Shown: piece by piece, positions 15,101 through 20,233 of the stretch
Layout of the letters: each line of letters starts with the position of its first letter
Numbering within the stretch: position 1 is the first letter of the stretch
Assembly: GCA_041653955.1 (NCBI GenBank)
Contig: JBAZEH010000026.1
Coordinates: 1-20,233, forward strand
DNA from: UBA1562 sp041653955
GTDB lineage: Bacteria > Omnitrophota > Gorgyraeia > Gygaellales > Profunditerraquicolaceae
Direction: 5' to 3'
Length of the DNA stretch: 20,233 nucleotides
Position numbers and translations under genes: made by a program
Notes under the pieces: generated by a model
The model's input: only the letters and a program-made list of their open reading frames with translations
Told to the model about the DNA's origin: nothing
Databases searched by the model: none

Positions 15101-15376
15101 GCGATATTCAAGGTGAAGCCTTCTCCGTTCTGCGTGTTGGATGAGATAGACGCGGCGTTAGATGAGGCTAATGTGGACAGGTTCGGCAGGATGGTACAGG
15201 AGTTTATCCGGGATTCCCAATTCATAGTGATCACGCACAATAAGAAGACTATTGCCAATGCCGATGTTATGTATGGTATCACTATGCAGGAATCGGGAGT
15301 TTCTAAGATAGTATCGGTAAAATTTTCTGAAAACAGGGCGGTGAAAGATAAGGAACCGGTAGCGGCGTTAAGTTAG
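12179..15376 (+). CDS. smc: Chromosome segregation SMC protein with an unusually small hinge
   Basis: ATPase of the SMC condensin complex, which organises and helps segregate the chromosome. Walker A is GPNGCGKSN (residues 31-39), and the N-terminal head continues with IRWVLGEQSAKSLRG and ends with the IEQGKI and RLIFDEAAGI elements. The C-terminal head has NLVAIEEY, the ABC signature LLSGGEKSMSAIALIFAI (LSGGEK at 960-965), and Walker B FCVLDEIDAALDEAN (984-998). Coiled coils span about 170-500 and 555-900 and are nearly equal in length. Between them only about 48 residues (505-553, starting YEGINESMNAVV) replace the usual globular hinge of roughly 150, and no glycine-rich hinge dimer motif is visible. 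Total length is 1065 against about 1150-1190. It starts with ATG after AAAGGAGAGG, downstream of the HTH gene. No ScpA or ScpB gene is in the window. Confidence 0.95.
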   Translation: MYFKRLEIVGFKSFCDKTTLNFEPGITAIVGPNGCGKSNIFDSIRWVLGEQSAKSLRGSDMQDVIFNGTDKKEPLSMAEVSLTFDNEGKHFDVDHNEVVITRRLFRSGESEYLLNKTVVRLKDILELLMGTGIGAENYSLIEQGKIDLILSSRPEDRRLIFDEAAGITKYKSQKKEAIRRLEETEQNLLRVNDIITEVKRQIGSLERQANKARRYKEIFEELKQKETNLAVLDRHEMLALKDNIANQISSFHADEERILALIQEQESRVSGHRVDLKGMEEALMQIKNQVMNLDNLILANEERIDFNKEKTREIQENQELLKGQIEQTERRIILDKEKLDNLKAEHEGINKNMEDKKALLMGEEERLNALGLSIKSSLDNIARTKRGIMELVTNLSHIKNELADLTNKQHIFMARKKRLEIEKVKVSEEKAQVKRSLDDLASELEGLESSFRDLGVRINNTKEEREKENLSLSHINFGIAELEKEKHSLESHREFLEKLKTKYEGINESMNAVVHLDKAPSNEVTGLVIKIHNIEPSGVKLTGEAKPIDLDTQKIMDKINKIEEELAALGDSKKSAEARIEEFSRAIDVLSEDSRNQEIALSNKRTSHDTILEQFNKITEEEEVIALESTEVEGELASLEERLAGMRSRLSALEKEQKDSEELIASEQGNIDLKNKEKEEVLVMIAQTKTELEGLARRIKSDEDTLRLFEDTYQQDNATLADLKSRMQDNDGKVNNLALDSKNMEAKIAQAHSDIDGLNRELKETEEKYKGISESVGDAIQKVESDRKGLDTLKNNLYELHMQAKDVDFKISGIKERLLQAYKVDIDTLTVEGEADKSILSEDIEKLKVKLDNCGTVNLVAIEEYDELKKRYDFLTQQQADLVTAKDSVHEAILKINRTTKKMFLETFEKVREEFRSYFKLLFNGGDAQIFLIDEQDPLESGIEIICRPPGKKLQNVLLLSGGEKSMSAIALIFAIFKVKPSPFCVLDEIDAALDEANVDRFGRMVQEFIRDSQFIVITHNKKTIANADVMYGITMQESGVSKIVSVKFSENRAVKDKEPVAALS

Positions 15377-16539
15377 GAATTGTAGCAGCAGGTAGAGTTT
15401 TTGCCTTTTTGTTTCGCTTCATAGAGCGCCTTATCGGCATTAGCGACCATTTCTGAAGGCAGGCCGCCATCATTGGGGAATGAGCTTAAACCCATGCTCA
15501 CCGTTAATTTGCTACCCGGGGCGTTTCCGGAAAAAGCATATTTTTCGATATCCATCCTGATACGTTCCGCTATCAGAAACGCTTCTTTTTTCTCGGTTTG
15601 AGGCAGTATAATAGCGAACTCCTCTCCGCCGTAGCGGCACACATAATCCATTTTACGTGACTGGTTTTTTATCAGGTTTGCCAGCGACCTTAATATGTTG
15701 TCTCCGGCCTGATGGCCGAGCGTATCGTTATAAGCCTTGAAATTATCTATATCCAGTATTATCAGGCTTATCGGTAACTTGGTGCTTTTGGCTTTTTCTA
15801 TCTCCGACTGCAGGAGGTATTGGAAGTAGCCGTGATTCCATAATTCAGTAAGTGAATCGGAGTGCGCGCGCGTTACAGTTTTTTCATAAAGCTGGGAGTT
15901 CTCTATCGCCAGCCCCGCCTGGTTGGCGAGCATGGTTAGCATGCGGATATCATCCTTGCTTATAGGTTTTTTAGTGATGAAATTATCGGCCAGGACTATA
16001 CCGTTCACCTTATCTTTTGCTTTTAACGGGACAACTATAACCTCGTCGGTTTTTAATAACTGTATTATGGGGTCCGTGCGGTAATCTTCTATGGTCTCGT
16101 TTGTCAGGTATAAGGGCATGGCGTCAAATACCGCGAGGGCAAGGATACCTCCGTTTTGTTCTTTCATCGGTATTTTTATCCGCCTTATCTGTTCGTTGAA
16201 CGCGGATTCAAAGATATGCCCGGAGAACTTATAGGCGCCGATCAGGTCTTCCATATCCATCCGTTCCTGTTCCACGCGGGTCCAGATCCGGTTAGCTTCT
16301 TCTCCGCTTTCCGGGCCTATCCCCATTCTACCTTCAATAAGATTATCTTTCTCATTTACCAGGAAAAGGAGGGCGCGGTTAAAACCGAGGCCTATATGCG
16401 CGGTAACCCCGGTTAGGATGATATAAAGGATCTCATCCAGCTTAAGGGTGGTGCGCATGGCATTGGATACTTCGTGCAGGATCGCCAGCTCGCTTTTTGC
16501 GCGTTCAAGTTCCTGTTTTATCTTAGTTATTTCTTCCAT
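15373..16539 (-). CDS. GAF-GGDEF diguanylate cyclase
   Basis: Cytoplasmic enzyme predicted to make cyclic di-GMP from two GTP. A short N-terminal coiled coil (residues 1-25) is followed by a GAF-type sensor domain (about 30-225) and a GGDEF domain (about 230-385). The active site is intact as GGEEF at 304-308 in RYGGEEFAIILP. An inhibitory I-site RxxD (R295-K-M-D298) sits exactly five residues before it, so product inhibition is expected. DIDNFKAYND and GHQAGD, the metal- and GTP-binding segments, are also present. There are no membrane helices, so the signal is intracellular. The gene converges on smc, and the two stop codons overlap by 4 bp. Its promoter is divergent from recA's. It is the likely source of ligand for the PilZ protein in this window, by inference. 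Confidence 0.92.
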   Translation of the reverse strand: MEEITKIKQELERAKSELAILHEVSNAMRTTLKLDEILYIILTGVTAHIGLGFNRALLFLVNEKDNLIEGRMGIGPESGEEANRIWTRVEQERMDMEDLIGAYKFSGHIFESAFNEQIRRIKIPMKEQNGGILALAVFDAMPLYLTNETIEDYRTDPIIQLLKTDEVIVVPLKAKDKVNGIVLADNFITKKPISKDDIRMLTMLANQAGLAIENSQLYEKTVTRAHSDSLTELWNHGYFQYLLQSEIEKAKSTKLPISLIILDIDNFKAYNDTLGHQAGDNILRSLANLIKNQSRKMDYVCRYGGEEFAIILPQTEKKEAFLIAERIRMDIEKYAFSGNAPGSKLTVSMGLSSFPNDGGLPSEMVANADKALYEAKQKGKNSTCCYNS

Positions 16540-16548
16540 AATGTTAAA

Positions 16549-16577
16549 AATCTAACATATTTTGCCCTTAATGTCAA
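16549..16577 (-). promoter_or_regulatory. Promoter for the diguanylate cyclase gene, likely leaderless
   Basis: On the minus strand TTGACA (16577-16572) and an extended -10 TGTTAGATT, whose hexamer TAGATT is at 16554-16549, have a 17-bp spacer. The predicted transcript starts at about 16542-16540, within 3 nt of the ATG at 16539. The bases before the ATG (taacatt) hold no Shine-Dalgarno. Confidence 0.6.
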
Positions 16578-16647
16578 GATGATAGAATCCGCGTTAGATT
16601 TCGGCCCAGGCGGCGTCTATTATGCCGGAAAGGAGGGGTTTTTTTGT

Positions 16648-16676
16648 TTGACAGGGGGATATAGTTAAGTTATAAT
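16648..16676 (+). promoter_or_regulatory. Perfect consensus promoter for recA
   Basis: TTGACA at 16648-16653 and TATAAT at 16671-16676 with a 17-bp spacer are exact consensus. Transcription would start near 16683, leaving a 31-nt leader with GGAGG (16703-16707). I see neither an E. coli-type (CTGT-N8-ACAG) nor a Bacillus-type (GAAC-N4-GTTC) LexA box around it, so SOS control through a known box is not supported. Confidence 0.8.
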
Positions 16677-16713
16677 TAATCTTCCATTTCCTAAAATAAA
16701 CCGGAGGTTGGCC

Positions 16714-17748
16714 ATGGTTCACGAAAAGAAAACAGCGTCTAAGGAAGTCGTTAAGGATATATCGGACCGCCAGAAAGCATTGGAGCTTGCGCTTAGCCAG
16801 ATAGAGAAGCAGTTTGGCAAGGGTTCCATTATGAAGCTGGGGGGTGAAGCAAGGGTGCATGTGGAGGCTATCCCTACCGGGGCCTTAACACTTGATGTGG
16901 CTCTTGGGGTAGGGGGTTTGCCGCGCGGGAGGGTTGTAGAGATATTCGGCCCCGAGGCTTCCGGGAAAACAACCTTAACGTTAAGTATTATAAAGGAGAT
17001 ACAGAAAAAAGGCGGTGTTGCCGCTTTTATAGACGCGGAGCACGCTTTTGATTCAACATATGCCAAGATAATAGGCGTAAATTTAGATGACCTTTTAATA
17101 TCCCAGCCGGATACCGGAGAGCAGGCGCTTGAGATCACGGAGACCCTTGTGCGCTCAAACGCGGTAGACATTGTGGTTATTGATTCAGTAGCAGCCCTTA
17201 CCCCGCGCGCGGAGATAGAGGGAGAGATGGGGGATGCGCACGTGGGTTTGCAGGCGCGGCTGATGTCACAGGCATTACGGAAATTAACAGGCGCGATAAG
17301 CAAATCCCGCACCTGCGTTGTGTTTATCAACCAGATAAGGGAGAAGATAGGAGTGATGTTTGGTTCTCCCGAGACTACTCCCGGGGGCCGGGCGCTTAAA
17401 TTTTACGCGTCGGTCAGGCTTGACCTAAGGAAGATTGCGACCTTAAAGGCAGCTGACAGCGTGGTAGGTAACAGGGTCAGGGCGCGGGTGGTGAAAAATA
17501 AGGTAGCGCCTCCATTCCGCGAGGCGGAATTTGAGATACTCCATAATGAGGGGATAGCCAAGACAGGAAGCATAGTGGACGCGGCGGTAAACCTTAACAT
17601 CATAGAGAAATCCGGAGCGTGGTTTTCTTTTCAAAATGAGAAGATAGGCCAGGGAAGGGATTCGGCCATAAAACTATTGAAAGAGCAGCCTAAGGTCCAG
17701 GAAACTATAGAAAAGGAGATACGTAAAAAGATCTCCCTTGGTGATTAA
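16714..17748 (+). CDS. recA: RecA recombinase
   Basis: DNA strand-exchange ATPase for homologous recombination and repair. The start chosen is the ATG at 16714, six bases after GGAGG. A TTG six bases earlier abuts the ribosome-binding site and is unlikely. The 344-residue product has the normal RecA length without an intein. Landmarks are QIEKQFGKGSIMKLG, Walker A GPEASGKTT (from about residue 79), FIDAEHAFD, and VDIVVIDSVAAL (Walker B). The DNA-binding loop region GVMFGSPETTPGGRALKFYA follows. The N-terminus is about 12 residues longer than in E. coli, and the C-terminus (KEIRKKISLGD) lacks a long acidic tail. htrA begins 22 nt after its stop, so the genes are probably co-transcribed. Confidence 0.97.
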   Translation: MVHEKKTASKEVVKDISDRQKALELALSQIEKQFGKGSIMKLGGEARVHVEAIPTGALTLDVALGVGGLPRGRVVEIFGPEASGKTTLTLSIIKEIQKKGGVAAFIDAEHAFDSTYAKIIGVNLDDLLISQPDTGEQALEITETLVRSNAVDIVVIDSVAALTPRAEIEGEMGDAHVGLQARLMSQALRKLTGAISKSRTCVVFINQIREKIGVMFGSPETTPGGRALKFYASVRLDLRKIATLKAADSVVGNRVRARVVKNKVAPPFREAEFEILHNEGIAKTGSIVDAAVNLNIIEKSGAWFSFQNEKIGQGRDSAIKLLKEQPKVQETIEKEIRKKISLGD

Positions 17749-17770
17749 AGAAACGAAAAGGGGTGGCAAG

Positions 17771-19297
17771 ATGAAAAGAAAGGCAATATTTTTTGTCGCG
17801 GTATTGCTGGCAGGTTTTACGTTAGGGGTAATATTAACCGTAAAATTAAATATATTTTCTACGGCTGACACGCAGGAAGAAATTGGGGCGCCCGCGGGCA
17901 GCTTTATGATGGAAGATACGATAGTGAATGTGGCTAAGAGTGTGGGGCCATCCGTTGTATCCATAAGCACGGAGCATATGCAGAAGATGGGGGGAGGAAT
18001 AAAGAGGTATTATTTCGGTTCCCCTTTTGGCGAAGGACAGGAGGGTTCCCCTTTTGGCGATAATGATCCCTTTCGCCAGTTTTTTAATGATTTCTTTGGA
18101 GAACTTCCCGAAAGGGAATTCAGGCAAAGAGGGCTGGGCTCGGGGGTGATTATTAACTCCGACGGGTATATATTAACGAATCAGCATGTTATTGATAACG
18201 CGGATAAGATAACCGTGACCCTCTCGGATGGAAGGAATTTTAAGGGTGTAGTAAAAGGGCAGGATCCGCGTTCTGATCTGGCAGTGATCCAGATAGACGC
18301 GCGCAACCTTCCTGCGGCAAAGCTTGGAGATTCAGACAGCTCGAAGATAGGGCAGTGGGTTGTGGCCATAGGTAATCCTTTTGCCTTTGCCATGCAAAAC
18401 CCCGAGCCTACCGTGACCGTAGGAGTTATAAGCGCCCTGCATCGCTCTTTAGGTCGCGCTTTTGGGCGTGACAGAGATTATAATGACCTGATCCAGACTG
18501 ATGCGGCCATAAACCCCGGTAATTCAGGCGGGCCGTTAGTTAACATCAGGGGTGAAGTGATAGGTATTAATGTAGCTATATTCAGCACGAGCGGCGGGCA
18601 TCAGGGTATAGGTTTCGCCATACCTGTAAGTAATGCCAAGAAGGTGATCTCTAAATTAATAGAGGGTAAAAAAGTGACATATGGATGGTTCGGAGTGACC
18701 GTGCAGGAGCTTGATGAGGGGTTGGCGGAGTATTTCGGCCTTCCCGATAAGAACGGAGTGCTGGTAGTGAGTGTCCTGGAAGATGGCCCTGCCAAGAAAG
18801 CGGGGATAAAGGATAGCGATATAATCAGGAGCTTCGATAATAAGCCTATTAACAGCGTGCGCGAATTACTGAATGCGGTAGGGCAGGCAGAGGTAGGCCG
18901 TAAGGTAAAAGTAGTAGTCGTGCGCGACAAGAAGCAGCTTACTTTACAGGTTGAAATAGGCGAGAGGCCGGATAATCTGGATGGGGTTTCAATTGTTGAA
19001 CAGGAAAGTGAAACCCCGGAAAGTAAATGGCGCGGATTAAGTGTTGAGGAATTGACACCTGAAATTGCCGGCCGCCTCGGGGTCCAGGAGAAAACCGGTG
19101 TAGTGGTTATGGATGTCGAACCGGGTTCCCCGTCGGATGAAGCCGGAGTCGTTCCCGGTGACGTAATAGTCCAGATTAACAAAGAACCTGTTAATAATAA
19201 ATCAGATTACCGGAAGGTAACCTCAGTGTTAAAGTCGGACGCGCTGGTAAAATTATCGCGGGGTTATGTTCTGATAAAAACAAAGGTAGAGAAATAA
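17771..19297 (+). CDS. HtrA/DegP-family serine protease with two PDZ domains
   Basis: Envelope protease/chaperone for damaged or misfolded proteins. I start it at ATG 17771 after GGGGTGG. An upstream GTG at 17738 would overlap recA and put charged residues before the signal. The 508-residue product has an uncleaved or signal-peptide hydrophobic segment at about residues 5-24 (AIFFVAVLLAGFTLGVILTV) and then the trypsin-like domain. The catalytic triad is H139 (TNQHVID), D169 (RSDLAVI) and S252 (NPGNSGGPL). PDZ1 covers about 290-385 (GVLVVSVLEDGPAKKAGI) and PDZ2 about 410-500 (GVVVMDVEPGSPSDEAGV). A duplicated GSPFG occurs in the glycine/phenylalanine-rich loop before the protease domain. Two PDZ domains fit DegP/DegQ rather than DegS, but orthology is not resolved. 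Confidence 0.94.
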   Translation: MKRKAIFFVAVLLAGFTLGVILTVKLNIFSTADTQEEIGAPAGSFMMEDTIVNVAKSVGPSVVSISTEHMQKMGGGIKRYYFGSPFGEGQEGSPFGDNDPFRQFFNDFFGELPEREFRQRGLGSGVIINSDGYILTNQHVIDNADKITVTLSDGRNFKGVVKGQDPRSDLAVIQIDARNLPAAKLGDSDSSKIGQWVVAIGNPFAFAMQNPEPTVTVGVISALHRSLGRAFGRDRDYNDLIQTDAAINPGNSGGPLVNIRGEVIGINVAIFSTSGGHQGIGFAIPVSNAKKVISKLIEGKKVTYGWFGVTVQELDEGLAEYFGLPDKNGVLVVSVLEDGPAKKAGIKDSDIIRSFDNKPINSVRELLNAVGQAEVGRKVKVVVVRDKKQLTLQVEIGERPDNLDGVSIVEQESETPESKWRGLSVEELTPEIAGRLGVQEKTGVVVMDVEPGSPSDEAGVVPGDVIVQINKEPVNNKSDYRKVTSVLKSDALVKLSRGYVLIKTKVEK

Positions 19298-19344
19298 TCG
19301 GGACAAGGGCTGATATATTACAAAAGGCGAGGAATTACGTTTTT

Positions 19345-19758
19345 TTGCTCCTTAAGTTCAGGCTACGCAGCGAAAAAGAGGTCCGCGATCGCCTGAAGAA
19401 GAAAAAGTTTGACGCGGAGACGATAGAAGATACCGTATCCTTCTTAAAAGAAAAGGCGTTTATTGACGACGAGCAGTTTGCCAGGGCATGGATACGTTCA
19501 CGCGTAAAGAAGCCCCTGGGTATAAGAAGGTTAAAGGTAGAATTAAGACTGAAAGGCATTGATAAGGCGATAATAGATGCCGGTATCAATGAGTTAAAGA
19601 GCGATTACTCTGAAGAGGATGTTGTAAAGAGTATCGCCAAAAACAGGCTTAGCAGGTTAAAAGGGATAGATCAGCAAAAAGCAAAGAAGCGTGTTTACGC
19701 GTACCTTCTGCGCCGCGGTTTTTCCCCAGAATCAATTATAGAAGTATTAAATAAATAG
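19345..19758 (+). CDS. recX: RecX-family regulator of RecA; true start uncertain and probably upstream
   Basis: Small helical protein that binds RecA filaments and modulates their activity. The listed TTG start gives 137 residues with the three-helix repeats of RecX: LRSEKEVRDRLKKKKFDAE, FIDDEQFARAWIRSR, LGIRRLKVELRLKGID, and a last repeat ending RGFSPESIIEVLNK. The conserved first helix (KARNYVFLLLKFRLRSEKEV) begins about eight codons before that TTG. The frame is open far back into htrA but has no ATG, GTG or TTG there. A non-standard start such as ATA at 19294, overlapping the htrA stop, or an assembly error at the T7 run (19340-19346) could explain it. The stop TAG shares its G with the first base of a palindromic repeat. 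Confidence 0.85.
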   Translation: MLLKFRLRSEKEVRDRLKKKKFDAETIEDTVSFLKEKAFIDDEQFARAWIRSRVKKPLGIRRLKVELRLKGIDKAIIDAGINELKSDYSEEDVVKSIAKNRLSRLKGIDQQKAKKRVYAYLLRRGFSPESIIEVLNK

Positions 19759-19865
19759 GGACACCCCTTCTGCCAAAGCTAAGGGTGTCCCCCCAAAGAT
19801 TTAATAAGGGACACCCTACCGATTGGCTGGCTGGGTGTCCCTCGATTGGCAAGAAGGGTGTCCCT
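19758..19865 (+). repeat. 108-bp palindromic intergenic repeat, copy C, filling the recX-alaS gap
   Basis: Hairpin 1 is gggacacccctt with aagggtgtccc around the loop ctgccaaagct. A linker cccaaagatttaataa follows, then hairpin 2, gggacaccc (19808-19816) with gggtgtccc (19833-19841). A spare right arm, gattggcaagaagggtgtccct, ends at 19865. The block gattggc-N6-gggtgtccct occurs twice in tandem at the right end. The first base is the G of the recX TAG and the last T is the first base of the alaS TTG start, so the repeat occupies the entire gap. It is nearly identical to the inverted copy at 11213. Confidence 0.93.
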
Positions 19866-20233
19866 TGAAGGCGGAGAGGTTAAGAGAGAAGTTTTTAGAG
19901 TATTTTAAGGCGAAGAAACATAAGGTCGTTGAGAGCGATCTTCTCGCGCCTAAAGATGACCCTACGGTTTTATTTACCCCTGCCGGGATGAACCAGTTTA
20001 AAAGGCAGTTCCTCGGATATCTTACGGGTTACAGCCGCGCCGCGAGCTGCCAGCGCTGTTTGCGTACCGATGACCTGGATAAAGTAGGTAAGACTATCGG
20101 GCACCACACTTTCTTTGAGATGTTGGGGAATTTTTCGTTTGGGGATTACTTTAAAGAAGAAGCCATAGCTTACGCATGGGAGTTCCTTACTAAAGAGCTC
20201 AAGATACCTAAGGAGCGTTTATGGGTTTCGGTT
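19865..20233 (+). CDS. alaS: Alanyl-tRNA synthetase, N-terminal part (cut by window end)
   Basis: Class II aminoacyl-tRNA synthetase that charges tRNA-Ala. The visible 123 residues are the start of the catalytic domain: KAERLREKFLEYFKAKKHKV, then LFTPAGMNQFKRQFLGY, SCQRCLRTDDLDKVGKTIGH and HTFFEMLGNFSFGDYFKEEA, all strongly conserved in AlaS. Family N-termini match a start at the TTG at 19865. That TTG is formed by the last base of the palindromic repeat, and the nearest Shine-Dalgarno-like sequence (aagaaggg, 19851-19858) lies within the repeat itself. In-frame GTG 19835 and TTG 19823 inside the repeat would only add repeat-encoded residues. alaS after recX is a common bacterial gene order. 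Confidence 0.95.
   Translation, partial: MKAERLREKFLEYFKAKKHKVVESDLLAPKDDPTVLFTPAGMNQFKRQFLGYLTGYSRAASCQRCLRTDDLDKVGKTIGHHTFFEMLGNFSFGDYFKEEAIAYAWEFLTKELKIPKERLWVSV

Noticed and set aside
16590..16646. Possible terminator hairpin before the recA promoter (tttcggc ... gccggaaa, then a T run)
   Set aside because: The stem is short with a bulge and a long loop, and no plus-strand gene precedes it that would need terminating.
17738..17770. Upstream GTG start for htrA overlapping recA
   Set aside because: ATG 17771 follows GGGGTGG and gives a clean N-terminal membrane segment. The extension is charged and has no family support.

Overview
The window is a gene-dense bacterial chromosome segment of about 20 kb with 19 protein genes that I can support, two of them cut by the window edges. 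There are no rRNA or tRNA genes, CRISPR arrays, prophage genes or intact transposase genes. It encodes a membrane-anchored HtrA/DegP protease, a dipeptide/oligopeptide ABC importer, an acyl-CoA dehydrogenase with an electron-transfer flavoprotein that carries a ferredoxin domain, and c-di-GMP proteins. This suggests a Gram-negative-type, probably anaerobic or fermentative bacterium. Gene style, short ATGA-overlap operons and gggacaccc-type intergenic palindromes are compatible with an uncultured lineage such as Omnitrophota, but that placement is inference, not demonstrated.

Layout. 1-4897: peptide importer operon (substrate-binding protein without its N-terminus, two permeases, two ATPases). 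4913-5111: a 47-residue zinc-ribbon gene with its own promoter. 5208-7919: a tightly overlapping operon ykgJ-like / marC-like / glgC / N-acetylglutamate-synthase-like GNAT. 7908-11208: promoter, palindromic repeat, then acyl-CoA dehydrogenase, etfB and etfA. 11335-11787: a PilZ (c-di-GMP receptor) gene. 11934-15376: a 58-residue helix-turn-helix gene followed by smc. 15373-16577: a GAF-GGDEF diguanylate cyclase on the minus strand, convergent with and overlapping smc. 16648-20233: recA, htrA, recX and the start of alaS, the familiar recA-recX-alaS neighbourhood with a protease gene inserted.

The most notable features fall into four groups. First, a family of ~108-bp intergenic repeats made of gggacaccc/gggtgtccc palindromes occurs in three near-complete copies (7949, 11213, 19758). 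One solitary degenerate palindrome has become the C-terminal codons of the peptide-binding protein gene, and one copy fills the recX-alaS gap exactly, sharing a base with recX's stop and with alaS's start. Second, the SMC protein keeps complete ATPase heads and long symmetric arms but has only about 48 residues where a normal SMC hinge has roughly 150. Third, three genes (ykgJ-like, HTH, GGDEF) have good promoters placed so that transcripts should start at or within about 3 nt of the start codon, without a Shine-Dalgarno sequence, which suggests leaderless mRNAs beside ordinary leadered genes. Fourth, recX has no conventional start codon upstream of its first conserved residues.

How the genes work together. 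The importer supplies peptides, and glgC commits glucose-1-phosphate to glycogen. The dehydrogenase passes electrons to EtfBA, whose ferredoxin domain suggests a low-potential partner. The GGDEF/PilZ pair gives c-di-GMP output and sensing. SMC, RecA and RecX serve chromosome organisation and repair, and HtrA handles envelope protein quality.
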